From Cognaticolwellia mytili (GTDB lineage Bacteria; Pseudomonadota; Gammaproteobacteria; Enterobacterales; Alteromonadaceae), in NCBI RefSeq assembly GCF_002104475.1, contig NZ_NBOF01000001.1:1-64000 (forward strand): DNA of 64,000 nt, in the 5' to 3' direction. Position numbers and translations under genes: made by a program. Each line of letters opens with the position of its first letter. Position 1 is the stretch's first letter. The notes beneath the pieces were generated by a model. It was not told the origin of the DNA. It did not search any database and worked only from the letters and a program-made list of their open reading frames with translations. Shown one piece after another: positions 1 to 8,350 of the stretch.

Positions 1-103
1 TGGTTTTGTAGGTAAGTTTGACAATACTCGCAAGAGTGACACGTACATAAAGAATTGAATAAGACACTAACGTATTTATAAATGCTTTCTAGATTAACTT
101 TTT

Positions 104-220
104 TGTCTAGCGACAATAGCGACATAGCCCCACCTGATCCCATTCCGAACTCAGTAGTGAAATGTGTTAGCGCCGATGGTAGTGTGGGAGTTCCCATGTG
201 AGAGTAGGACATTGCTAGGC
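104..220 (+). rRNA. rrf: 5S ribosomal RNA
   Basis: The 117-nt stretch carries the conserved 5S core (CCACCTGATCCCATTCCGAA, then CTCAGTAGTGAAA, GCGCCGATGGTAGTGTGGG and GAGAGTAGGACA). Its two ends, TGTCTAGC and GCTAGGC, pair to form helix I. It is the last gene of an rrn operon whose 16S and 23S genes lie before the window. No tRNA is seen in the 103 bases upstream, which read as a 23S-5S spacer. A strong hairpin terminator follows directly. The ends are set by helix I pairing and could be off by a base or two. Confidence 0.96.
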
Positions 221-230
221 TTCTATTAAG

Positions 231-261
231 AAAAGCCCGACTCGAAAGAGTCGGGCTTTTT
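231..261 (+). terminator. rrn operon terminator
   Basis: Two perfect 13-bp arms (AAAAGCCCGACTC and GAGTCGGGCTTTT) close on a GAAA tetraloop and end in a T run, ten bases after the 5S gene. This is a textbook rho-independent terminator for the rRNA transcript. Confidence 0.93.
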
Positions 262-449
262 GCTGTTAGGCGTTTAAAGTTTTAAAATATGAATTAGCGT
301 CGCTGGTTCATAGCGAGTGGGAGTTGTTCTCTATTATGTGAGTCCGTTCCTGCACATCCATGTGCTTACGGCGTTTGTATGTCCTATGCGTCAGTAGCAC
401 ACAATTCATTGCCATCCTGGCATCGTTGCATTAGAAAATCCATGCACGT

Positions 450-498
450 CATTGCTAGACTTCTATTAAGAAAAGCCCGATTCGAAAGAGTCGGGATT
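450..498 (+). repeat. Decayed copy of 5S tail plus terminator
   Basis: About 49 bases align without gaps to 210-258, which is the last bases of 5S and its terminator. The differences are few: GCTAGAC for GCTAGGC, CGATTCG for CGACTCG, and ATTCT for CTTTT at the end. The hairpin arms are still nearly complementary but the T tract is spoiled. Only the tail of the 5S gene is present, so it cannot make 5S RNA. It probably records an old tandem duplication of the end of the rrn operon with later loss of the 5S body. Confidence 0.8.
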
Positions 499-934
499 CT
501 TGTCGTCTACACTTTTACTACTTACTATAGCGTCACTCGCTTCTTGCCATCTCGAGAACTACTTCAGCGTTGTTCTAATGACTACATCCATGCAGTTCCA
601 TAGCGCATTAGTATTTCCTATATGCCTTGATATTATGGCTATGTGCCAAAATTAACTACGCATTTGAGGTGGAGTGTAAAATAATTAAGTTATTACTTAT
701 CTTTTATAAACTCGCTTTGATAAATTATCAATCATTAACTTTGTGACAAATTGCCATCTAGCCTTGATAATATGGATGCTAATGCATACTTCAGATTAGG
801 TGTCCATATCCAGAACAACGATTCAACATATGCTCAGAAGTATTTGGGAGGAATAGTCATTTAGAATACGACTTAAATACGTTAAAGCATTCTGTTAGAA
901 TACTGGGCTATTGATTAAAGCATAACGAAGTAGC
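499..934. other. Intergenic, no gene recognised
   Basis: The stretch between the degenerate 5S tail and the helicase gene is AT-rich and holds no convincing coding frame. A 74-codon frame that covers 379-603 runs through the duplicated terminator and reads as non-protein sequence. The last 300 bases presumably carry the promoter and leader of the helicase gene, but I could not pick a specific promoter. Confidence 0.5.
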
Positions 935-2149
935 ATGTCAGAATTTAAAGCCTTTTCACTTTTAGCGTCAATTATTGACCGCCTTAGCCTTAAAGGCTAC
1001 AAACAGCCGACACCGATCCAAAAAGAATGTATTCCTGCGCTTATTAATGGCAATGATTTGTTGGGTATAGCGCAAACGGGTACAGGTAAAACGGCGGCCT
1101 TTTCATTACCTATTATCAATAACTTTGGACGAAACAAAATTGATATCAAAGCGAAGAGTACGCGCTCGCTTATTCTTACGCCAACAAGAGAGTTAGCCTC
1201 ACAAATTGTGCAAAACATTGATGATTATTCTGAGGGCTTAGGACTTAAAACTAAAGTTGTTTATGGCGGTGTCGGCAGACAAGGGCAAGTAGATGCTATT
1301 GCACTCGGGCTTGATATTTTAGTGGCTACTCCTGGACGGTTATTAGACTTAATTGAAACTGGCGATATACATTTTGAAGCGTTGGAAGTTTTTGTGTTAG
1401 ATGAAGCGGACACAATGCTTGATATGGGATTCTTTAATGATGTTCAAAATATTATATCTAAGCTGCCAAAACGCCGACAAACACTGCTATTTTCAGCGAC
1501 TATGCCTGCTGAAATAGAGATACTTGCACAAGCAATATTAATCAAACCAACCAAAATTGAAATTGCTGCGCAAACAGTTACCATTGATTTGGTTAACCAG
1601 AGTGTATATCACCTTGAAAAATCAAATAAAGTTTCTTTACTATTTTACATATTGAAAAATCCTGACTTTGAAAAAGTACTTGTTTTTTGTAAAACAAAGT
1701 ATGGCGCTGACATTATTGTCAAAGCACTCGAAGAAGCGTCAATAACTGCGGCGAGTCTTCATAGTGGGAAAACCCAAGCCATGAGGGAAGAAGCCTTGCA
1801 AAGCTTTAAAGATGAAAATTTAAGAGTATTAGTTGCCACTGATGTCGCTGCTCGTGGCATTGATGTGGATAACATAACGTTAGTTATTAACTATAATCTG
1901 CCTGAAGACCCAAGAAACTATATACACCGTATAGGGCGAACGGCTCGTGCAGGGAAAAGTGGTATGGCGATTTCATTTGCCGTAGAAAATGATGTAAGGC
2001 AACTAACGACGATTGAAAACAGCATAGGGCAAGTTATTCCTGTCGAAACAGAGCAGCCTTTTCATAAAGAGTTTTTAAAAGTGACTCAGAAAATAAAGAA
2101 AAAGAAACCGGTTAAAAAACCTCAGAGAACAAGAAATAAAAGAAAATAG
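935..2149 (+). CDS. DEAD-box ATP-dependent RNA helicase, RhlE-like
   Basis: This 404-residue protein has the full DEAD-box helicase motif set in order: Q motif PTPIQ (about 25-29), Walker A AQTGTGKT (46-53), PTRELA, TPGR, DEAD (156-159), SAT, and motif VI HRIGRTARAG near residue 330. It ends in a lysine/arginine-rich tail (KKKKPVKKPQRTRNKRK) typical of RhlE-group helicases, which use such tails to grip RNA. Members unwind short RNA duplexes with ATP and act in ribosome assembly or RNA turnover, often in cold-adapted bacteria. Length is usual for the family. The ATG is preceded by a weak AACGAAG ribosome site. A bidirectional hairpin terminator follows about 150 bp downstream. The subfamily is inferred from the short RhlE-like layout; SrmB or DbpA are less likely. 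Confidence 0.93.
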   Translation: MSEFKAFSLLASIIDRLSLKGYKQPTPIQKECIPALINGNDLLGIAQTGTGKTAAFSLPIINNFGRNKIDIKAKSTRSLILTPTRELASQIVQNIDDYSEGLGLKTKVVYGGVGRQGQVDAIALGLDILVATPGRLLDLIETGDIHFEALEVFVLDEADTMLDMGFFNDVQNIISKLPKRRQTLLFSATMPAEIEILAQAILIKPTKIEIAAQTVTIDLVNQSVYHLEKSNKVSLLFYILKNPDFEKVLVFCKTKYGADIIVKALEEASITAASLHSGKTQAMREEALQSFKDENLRVLVATDVAARGIDVDNITLVINYNLPEDPRNYIHRIGRTARAGKSGMAISFAVENDVRQLTTIENSIGQVIPVETEQPFHKEFLKVTQKIKKKKPVKKPQRTRNKRK

Positions 2150-2295
2150 GAACAAGCATAAATTAGCTCGTTAATGAGTTTCACTTCATTGGGATTGGAG
2201 GGGATACGATGGCAAGCTCTTCTGTATTGATACAGTCTAGCCTGAGGCGAAACAAAGCATCATTTTTCTAAGGTGGTTATTTAGTTATTTTCAAA

Positions 2296-2330
2296 AAAAC
2301 GAAAAGCCTCTATATTAAGCTTTTCGTTTT
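2296..2330. terminator. Bidirectional terminator between helicase and S4 gene
   Basis: Arms AAAACGAAAAGC and GCTTTTCGTTTT are perfect 12-bp complements around an 11-base loop, with A runs on one side and T runs on the other. It can end transcription from both converging genes. Confidence 0.85.
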
Positions 2331-2373
2331 AGTTTATTTTTAACTACTTTCAATTTTTAACGAATAATTAACG

Positions 2374-2742
2374 CTAAGTCGGATTTTTTTTCGATGACTC
2401 TGTTGATGGCTCTGCCGCTGTTTTTGATGAAGTAGCGAACGATTTGATTCTAGCTCTTTTCTTCTTTTTGGCATTTTTATTTACAGAAACTACAGCATCG
2501 ATAAATTCTGCTGATTTTTTGCTTGGGTTATAAGCGATTTCAATTGTTTTACCGTTCAATTCGATAATATCGCCGTGGCGAATTTTTTTACGTTTTTGAA
2601 TTGTAACTTTATTATTTACTGAAATATTACCTTCACTGATCATGGTTTTAGCTTCGCCGCCACCAACCATGTTGGATATTTTGAGTAACTTATAAAGTTC
2701 TATCGGTTCAACACAAATGTCGAAAATTGAATGTTCAGACAT
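2374..2742 (-). CDS. S4-domain RNA-binding protein (YbcJ-like)
   Basis: A 122-residue protein whose first 75 residues form a YbcJ-type S4 RNA-binding fold: 'IELYKLLKISNMVGGGEAK', then an MISEGNISVNN strand-turn and RHGDIIELNGK. E. coli YbcJ is a stand-alone S4 protein of about 70 residues; this one adds a lysine- and serine-rich tail of about 45 residues (KNAKKKKRARIK then SSKTAAEPSTESSKK) that is probably disordered and nucleic-acid binding. Such proteins are thought to bind structured RNA, but the exact target is not settled. It converges on the helicase gene across a shared terminator. Confidence 0.85.
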   Translation of the reverse strand: MSEHSIFDICVEPIELYKLLKISNMVGGGEAKTMISEGNISVNNKVTIQKRKKIRHGDIIELNGKTIEIAYNPSKKSAEFIDAVVSVNKNAKKKKRARIKSFATSSKTAAEPSTESSKKNPT

Positions 2743-3026
2743 GAAATAGGCCTAATAATTTTAAATAAATAATATTGTTGAATTCTAGCATATATAACCC
2801 TAAGCCAGTAGCAAGTAGTTCATCGTACCATCATTGTATTTTTCGGAAGGTACTTTATCGTCGGCGTTGTTTTTCTCAGTAGAATAAGGTGAGAGCTGGA
2901 ACGTAGTAAGTTTTCTCGGCTATTTGAATATATATTCATCAATATATCTTTACCTGTGTCAAAAGTATAAGCCTGTTTATATTTAAGAAACTTGGTACAA
3001 TACTACTTTTTGATTTTAGGTAGCAA

Positions 3027-3344
3027 ATGAATAAAAGTAATGAGCCACTACACGGCGTGAAACTTGAGCAAATTCTAACAGAACTGGAGAAAGAAGTTGG
3101 TTGGGATAAGATGGGTGAGTTGCTTAATATTCGTTGTTTCCTTAATAAGCCACGTCTTAAATCAAGTTTAAAATTTCTCCGCACAACCCCTTGGGCACGC
3201 AGTAGAGTTGAAATTTTATATCTGAAAACTTTTTGTAGCAAACATAAGGGAACCGGTAACGCAATTAGGGGAATACTTGCTCAAAAAACAGCAGTAACTC
3301 AAACTACTTCTGAGAAGCCGACTCCTTTTGTTTGGCCAACATAG
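3027..3344 (+). CDS. VF530 family small DNA-binding protein (DUF2132)
   Basis: This 105-residue protein matches the VF530/DUF2132 family through its hallmark stretches PLHGVKLEQILTEL (8-21), GELLNIRCF and SLKFLRTTPWAR (51-62). The family was named from a Vibrio fischeri protein of known structure, is widespread in Vibrio and marine relatives, and is annotated as DNA-binding on structural grounds; its cellular role is unclear. The tail after residue 80 is low in structure and not part of the domain. It stands alone, with non-coding sequence on both sides. The ATG follows TTTTAGGTAGCAA, where AGG serves as ribosome site. Confidence 0.88.
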   Translation: MNKSNEPLHGVKLEQILTELEKEVGWDKMGELLNIRCFLNKPRLKSSLKFLRTTPWARSRVEILYLKTFCSKHKGTGNAIRGILAQKTAVTQTTSEKPTPFVWPT

Positions 3345-3513
3345 CAATATCAAAAAGATAGATAAATAAAAATCGGCGCTAGCAGGGTGTAATTTAAAAA
3401 ATTGAATTGAGTGCCGTATTTAAATCTATGGTTAAGTTATTGAAGTCAATGTTGCCTGGTCGCTTAAAGTACGGTCTAGTATTATTAGATCTAATACTTA
3501 ATTAGTCTGATTT

Positions 3514-4578
3514 CTAATTTATTCGATAACTTGTACCTGATTCATTTAATGCTTGATAAAAGTCTTCAATTTGACACACTTCTTCTGATTGGCAGAGTAT
3601 GCGATATTTCTCTATTGCTGGCTGATAACCTTGCAAAGCTGCCTGGAATAACCAATGAGTAGCATTTTCAATGTCTCGACTTCCTTTAATACCCATTAAG
3701 TAGAGTTCAGCTAAGTTAGTTTGTCCTGGTGCGTAGCCTAATTCTGCTGATTGTTTCAATAAAACAAAAGCTTGTTCAAACCTATCTTCAATATAAATTT
3801 CTTTAAGGAAAGCCATACCCTGAGTGTTTTGTCGTTTTCCTGAAATATAACGCCACTCTTCTTTTGCCATTGTTGAGTTGGTCACAGGGTTACCATTAAT
3901 CATATAAACGGCTTTATTTCTACCGATCATATTAAACTCTGGCCGTACTACGCGCTCAATGAAACCTTGCTGGAATAATTTATCTAATTCAGCATAAGAA
4001 AAGTTTTGACGCCTTTGTTCGAAATAATCAAAATTAGTACTATGGCCAAAACGTAGACTATTGCTTAAAGAACTTTTCATCGGGTAAAAGTAGTTACCAT
4101 AAGTAAGCGATACTATACCACCGGTAATATCGACAATTTTAGCAAGTCGATAGTTGTTATGTGGACGTAGATCACCTGATACTTTTCGATAGTCTAAATA
4201 ATAAAAATCGTTAATTTTGGGGGCTTCAATATAAGCTTGGCTCTGACGATTCTTTTGCTGCTCTTCAGAAAAGTAATAACTCAGCAATAAGATGATAAGG
4301 ATGCTACCTGCAAAAGTGCTAAGTAAGCGCAGCTTATTGAAAAGTGCTAAGCCAAAATCAGAAAAAATTAATTTTCGATCAGCTGTGTTATTAGAAAAGT
4401 GCTGACACTTCGAACATTGTACTTGTGTATCACGCTTTACCGGAAAAATAGGTAGGTACTCAAAAAAGTAAAAAGCATAAGTGATAACTGAATTGACACG
4501 ATGTTTGTGGCTACCACAACAAGGGCAAAGTAATTTGTCAGTTGTGCCTAAGCTTATTGTTGACTCGCGATAATCCAT
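3514..4578 (-). CDS. Zinc-ribbon membrane protein with Sel1-like repeats
   Basis: A 354-residue protein not recognised as a named family. The first 65 residues carry two CxxC pairs (CPCC at 18-21 and CSKC at 55-58), which look like a zinc ribbon. One membrane helix follows at about 89-105 (STFAGSILIILLLSYYF), so the ribbon probably faces the cytoplasm and the larger C-terminal part the periplasm. Near the C terminus are two Sel1/TPR-like repeats (AFVLLKQSAELGYAPGQTNL and ATHWLFQAALQGYQPAIEKY). The middle (about 120-250) shows no known domain. A zinc ribbon plus helix plus Sel1 repeats suggests a scaffold or signalling role in the envelope; this is inference. No operon partner is seen. Confidence 0.75.
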   Translation of the reverse strand: MDYRESTISLGTTDKLLCPCCGSHKHRVNSVITYAFYFFEYLPIFPVKRDTQVQCSKCQHFSNNTADRKLIFSDFGLALFNKLRLLSTFAGSILIILLLSYYFSEEQQKNRQSQAYIEAPKINDFYYLDYRKVSGDLRPHNNYRLAKIVDITGGIVSLTYGNYFYPMKSSLSNSLRFGHSTNFDYFEQRRQNFSYAELDKLFQQGFIERVVRPEFNMIGRNKAVYMINGNPVTNSTMAKEEWRYISGKRQNTQGMAFLKEIYIEDRFEQAFVLLKQSAELGYAPGQTNLAELYLMGIKGSRDIENATHWLFQAALQGYQPAIEKYRILCQSEEVCQIEDFYQALNESGTSYRIN

Positions 4579-4892
4579 ATCTAAACCTACGGTTAATTGT
4601 TACTTTTTCAAGAGTGTTATTTTTATAGCATTGGTATATAAAGCAGACAAGCTTTTTATACTAATCATTTCGTAGGCTACCGTTAACTGATTTATTCATT
4701 GTTTGTCATGCCACTAAAAAACATTATTTTCTCCTACTATGGTAACTAGCACCTAATTATTAACAGTATCTGGCTTTGGGTGTGTTCATATCAATAATCG
4801 TCTGTTATTTTAGCGTAATATATCTACTAGGTTATAGCCAAGTAAGCACCTTTAAATCATTAAGAAGTAAATTAAACTAGGAGAAGTAAGTA
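4579..4892. other. Divergent intergenic region
   Basis: About 314 bases separate the zinc-ribbon protein gene from the next forward gene. It is AT-rich and should hold both promoters. I see no repeat, RNA gene or operator that stands out. Confidence 0.4.
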
Positions 4893-5243
4893 ATGGTAAA
4901 CATGTTAATTGCATATCAACTTAATGAGGGGGATGTTATTGAAATTAATCATCCAGAAGAGTTTGAGTTTAAAGATTTAGACGGCAATAGTTTAGGGAAT
5001 GCTGAGCTTATTAAGCGTCATAATAATGACCTAATATTAGCTGAAGCCGCATTTGTTATCTCTGCCGAACATGAAAATATTGCGATACCAAGCGATGCTG
5101 CATTCATGGCACCAAAAGAGGGAGTAAAACAACCTTTTGACTTTAATGGTCTGGTCAAGGTTTGTGGTTTTTCTTCTATTAAATATAAATTTGATAAGCA
5201 GGGTGATGAGAGCACTGATTGGGTTGTTGCTTATCCTCATTAG
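4893..5243 (+). CDS. Hypothetical protein, 116 residues
   Basis: The gene has a good ribosome site (AGGAG eight bases before the ATG) and normal codon use, so I take it as real. The protein is acidic, with no signal peptide or membrane helix, and is probably cytoplasmic. An alternating strand pattern (GDVIEINHPEEFEFKDLDG and DLILAEAAFVISA) suggests a small beta-rich fold. It is not recognised as a known family. It stands alone between two long intergenic gaps. Confidence 0.65.
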   Translation: MVNMLIAYQLNEGDVIEINHPEEFEFKDLDGNSLGNAELIKRHNNDLILAEAAFVISAEHENIAIPSDAAFMAPKEGVKQPFDFNGLVKVCGFSSIKYKFDKQGDESTDWVVAYPH

Positions 5244-5635
5244 TTATTGAGCGCAGAGTAATGCTCAATGACTTTTGACAACACTAAATCTATGATTCAA
5301 TGCCAAGCTTATTCCTATATCTATAATTAAGTTGGTTAATTCCCCGGTAAAATAACCTCAAAGGCAAGCTGCAATTGGTTGGCCTTTTTTAATGATGTCA
5401 CTTGAATATATCTCTTTAAATCACAGCTGATTATTGCTTGTCAATGAGCGGTTTTATTTAATTTTATATTGATGAATAACACGTTGACTTAAAATCAATA
5501 GGTGTATCCCCAGCCTTTAGAAACAGCAAAAAAAGCGATTTAATTGAAAAATACGTTCGAATAGGCCCATTTGGGCGAATTTGTTAGTCATTTCCCCATA
5601 CTACTCAACATTGATGTAGAGAATAAGGGGTTAAA
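5244..5635. other. Leader region of the DUF2306 gene
   Basis: This 392-base gap holds no recognisable gene. The last 90 bases contain the operator-like near-palindrome listed separately. A short inverted stretch AAGGCAAGCTGCAATTGGTT near 5360 might be the terminator of the preceding gene, but pairing is poor. Confidence 0.4.
5553..5578. promoter_or_regulatory. Operator-like near-palindrome, copy 1
   Basis: The sequence ACGTTCGAATAGGCCCATTT then GGGCGA is repeated almost exactly at 6647-6672. It centres on GGCC with arms CGTTCGAATA and CATTTGGGCG, which match imperfectly. It lies 58 bases before the DUF2306 start codon, the usual place for a regulator site at a promoter. The exact binding protein is unknown. 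Confidence 0.65.
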
Positions 5636-6529
5636 ATGGAAAATATACGTGGTGGTGTTTCTGGCTCGCCAATAAGAAATGAGACGATAAAAGCAGATGG
5701 ACAGCAAAGAAAACCTAAGAAAATTGCTAATCAATCTTTGAAATACGTTACCGTGTTTTGGTTTGTTACGGCGTTATTTGGGCAATGGTTTTTCTTTTAC
5801 TACATTATGGGGTTCTACGGGGACTCAGTAATAAACGATAATATGGAATATTTGAATGTCGTGTTTGAACGCTTCGGCGTCACTCCTTACCGCGCAGGAG
5901 ATTTTTCTGGTAACCTTGCATTTATTGCCCACGCTATCGGTGCCGGTATAGTGGCTTTTGGTGGTGCATTGCAGCTCATACCCAAAGTTCGAAACTCCTT
6001 TCCAAAATTTCATAAAATTAATGGCTATGTCTATCTCATAACGGTCTTCTTTTTAGCCGTTTCTGGCTTCTATCTAGTATGGATAAGAGACACCAGCCCA
6101 ATAGGTGTTCCTGAAATAGGTACAACGATTAATGGTTTTTTAATATTAGCATTTGCTTATTTAACCGTGCGCTTAGCGATTAAAAAGGATATTGCTAACC
6201 ACCGAAAATGGGCCTTGAGACTATTTTTCGTCTCAAATGCTCAATGGATATTAAGAGTGGGTACATTTAGCTACCTAGTAACAGGAAACATATTGGGAAT
6301 GACCCCTGCTTTTGGCGACCCGTTTTTTTATATGTGGACATTTGGCTGTTATGTTTTACCGCTACTAACGTTGCAATTATATTTTTACGCGAAGGAAAGA
6401 GGCAGTGACAGTGTTAAGTATGCAACCAGTGGTTTGTTGTTAGTAATTACTATGCTTATGATTATGGGCATGGTTGGCTATATACCTTTCTTATTAAAGG
6501 TCTTGTCAGGCGGACCAATTACATTCTAA
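5636..6529 (+). CDS. DUF2306 family membrane protein
   Basis: A 297-residue protein with about seven hydrophobic segments. The core from residue 80 fits the DUF2306 family: a histidine-containing helix (GNLAFIAHAIGAGIVAFGGA), then FHKINGYVYLITVFF and, after another helix, NHRKWALRLFF. The spaced histidines (H101, H124 and H183 by rough count) recall quinone- or haem-linked membrane families, but no activity is established for DUF2306. The first 35 residues are hydrophilic and lysine-rich and probably cytoplasmic. The ATG follows AATAAGGGGTTAAA, a strong ribosome site. The gene shares its upstream near-palindrome with the DUF4386 gene, so the two are probably co-regulated. Confidence 0.85.
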   Translation: MENIRGGVSGSPIRNETIKADGQQRKPKKIANQSLKYVTVFWFVTALFGQWFFFYYIMGFYGDSVINDNMEYLNVVFERFGVTPYRAGDFSGNLAFIAHAIGAGIVAFGGALQLIPKVRNSFPKFHKINGYVYLITVFFLAVSGFYLVWIRDTSPIGVPEIGTTINGFLILAFAYLTVRLAIKKDIANHRKWALRLFFVSNAQWILRVGTFSYLVTGNILGMTPAFGDPFFYMWTFGCYVLPLLTLQLYFYAKERGSDSVKYATSGLLLVITMLMIMGMVGYIPFLLKVLSGGPITF

Positions 6530-6646
6530 ATGTTGTTTCAAGTTAGAGACAATGAAGTAGGGCAATTCATTTATTGGGATTGCTCCATTTTTAAACCGTA
6601 TTATTTTGTTATTTGACTATAAAAAAAGTAAAAAGTACTAAAAAAC

Positions 6647-6672
6647 ACGTTCGAATAGGCCCATTTGAACGA
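6647..6672. promoter_or_regulatory. Operator-like near-palindrome, copy 2
   Basis: This copy differs from 5553-5578 at only two bases (GAACGA for GGGCGA) and is the more symmetrical. The outer five bases CGTTC pair with GAACG, and the inner AAT/GGCC/ATT are symmetrical too, giving a 24-bp imperfect palindrome at 6648-6671. It lies 124 bases before the DUF4386 gene. Conservation of both half-sites in two separate leaders argues for a protein-binding site. Confidence 0.7.
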
Positions 6673-6795
6673 CAGCAGGTCTATAAGTAACTAATCTTCA
6701 TTCAACAAATTATGTAAGCAGGGCAGAAAGTTAAGAAATTAAACTCGCATCGCTGTTGATAATTTTTAATACTAATAACTTTAAGGAAATACACT

Positions 6796-7482
6796 ATGTC
6801 TAGTTTATTCGCGGCACGTATGGTGGGCGCATTATTTCTTATTTCAACTTCCTCGTATATGGTTGCTAGTTCACTCATCGGTGAGCTATTTAGTTCTCCC
6901 GATTATCTGGAACTGTTTTATCCTAATAAATATTCTGTGACCACCGCCGTGCTACTGGAGTTTATAAACTCAGCGGCTGTAGTAGGTATTGCGATAGTTA
7001 TTTACCCCATCGTTAAGCAATACAATGAAAGGATCGCACTCGGCTATGTCGCATTTAGGCTCATCGAAGCGGTTATGTTACTAATAGGGGCTGTCGCTTT
7101 ATTGTCAATGATGAGATTGAGTAAAGAGCTCGTTGAAACTACTGTCAATAACGTTGAACATTTGCATACAATGGCTACCGTTCTGAGAGCCGAACGTTAT
7201 TATGACTTTCAAATGGGCATGATTCCTCTGGCAATGTGCGGTTTTATTCTATGTATAACGTTCTACCAATACCGACTTGTGCCAAGACTACTCTCGGGTT
7301 TAGGTCTATTGGGCTATTTTGCTCTTTTGCTGAAAATTCTGTTTGACTTTTTTGACGTTAGTTTAGGCGGAGCATTGCTGTATATTCCTGGCGCTTTGTT
7401 TGAGTTCATTCTACCACTTTGGTTAATTGTAAAAGGGTTTAACTTGGACGAAAAACCGAAACAATCAGAAACGGTAGAGTAG
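6796..7482 (+). CDS. DUF4386 family membrane protein
   Basis: A 228-residue protein with six hydrophobic segments. It fits DUF4386: N-terminal AARMVGALFLISTSSYMVAS, a FYPNKYSVTTAVLLEFINSA loop and helix, then YVAFRLIEAVMLLIGAVALL and GLGLLGYFALLL. Family members are multi-pass membrane proteins of unknown function, often next to transcription regulators in marine bacteria and Bacillota. The short hydrophilic tail (DEKPKQSETVE) is probably cytoplasmic. AAGGAAA six bases before the ATG is a good ribosome site. The near-palindrome upstream ties it to the DUF2306 gene. Confidence 0.87.
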   Translation: MSSLFAARMVGALFLISTSSYMVASSLIGELFSSPDYLELFYPNKYSVTTAVLLEFINSAAVVGIAIVIYPIVKQYNERIALGYVAFRLIEAVMLLIGAVALLSMMRLSKELVETTVNNVEHLHTMATVLRAERYYDFQMGMIPLAMCGFILCITFYQYRLVPRLLSGLGLLGYFALLLKILFDFFDVSLGGALLYIPGALFEFILPLWLIVKGFNLDEKPKQSETVE

Positions 7483-7751
7483 TTTCAACTCAATTGTCGT
7501 TGATATTATTAGGATTTTATTTTTAAACCGGTAAAGAAACTAAGGGTGGAAAGCCAATTATCCATACAACCTCTAACTTTTTTTGAAAACTGTTCAGGTT
7601 GTTTTACTAACAATTAGAAGGAAAAAATAGAGTGATATCAGTTCATTAACAGCTCTTTCCTCAAAGAAGTTAACGGCATAAGTGCTCGTATTTAACTTTA
7701 CCAATGCCAAACATTTAAAGTGAAGAGCTATTAATAATTTGAAGGTGAAAA

Positions 7752-8168
7752 ATGGAAAGCTTAACTATGAGCACAAGTAACGTTAATCGTTGAGACTTTC
7801 AGTTTTTTATTATCGCAGGGTGTTTTACGTTGATAGATCCGCTGCTTTTGTGGATTCGCCATTACTTGAATCATTAGTTATCAACCTTATGGCCCGCTAT
7901 ACCTGCGAATATAGGGTTAGTATCTAACGTGTTCGGATAATTAAAGCTTTATTCGCGAGCTTCTATTAATGCCCTGCTAGTGGCCAAAAGTGGTGCCAGT
8001 TTTACATTGTTGGCACTTGCTTCGTTAAGTTTAGTTGCACTGTGGATTTTTATCGTATCGGCATTTGATGAAAGCATGAAAAAACAGCAATCCCAACGGC
8101 TTCTTGTCTTGATGACATTCATGGTGGCGATGACATTAGCGTTTTTCACTAATGCAATTACGTTTTAG
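7752..8168 (+). pseudogene. Decayed membrane-protein gene with three in-frame stops
   Basis: Read from the ATG at 7752, one frame stays protein-like for 138 codons to the stop at 8166-8168, but is broken by TGA at 7791, TAG at 7875 and TAA at 7938. The pieces include FFIIAGCFTLIDPLLLWIRH, then after the stops INALLVAKSGASFTLLALAS and further hydrophobic helices (LVALWIFIVSAF and LVLMTFMVAMTLAFF). GAAGGTGAAA before the ATG is a fair ribosome site. It looks like a small four-helix membrane protein in decay. A restart at the GTG at 7980 could still give 62 residues with two helices. I do not recognise the family. Confidence 0.65.
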
Positions 8169-8350
8169 TACACAACAAAAAATTGATTATTTGCTCTATG
8201 ATTACCTTGAAAAAGCGAATTAAAAAGAAGGTAGACTTGTTCGTGCATTCTTTAGTTGTAAACAGAATTACCATTAAAGTGATATGTAGATTCGGGTAGG
8301 TTTTGGGTTTATAATTTCAATGAGTCATAAATTTTTTCTTTGGTAATAGT

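Noticed and set aside
1-103. tRNA gene before 5S
   Set aside because: No cloverleaf or conserved TTCGA-type arm is present; it reads as the 23S-5S spacer.
379-603. 74-codon forward frame after the rrn operon
   Set aside because: It runs through the duplicated 5S tail and terminator, has no ribosome site and reads as random protein.
2939-3241. 100-codon reverse frame over the VF530 gene
   Set aside because: It is the antisense shadow of a recognised family; no independent protein features.
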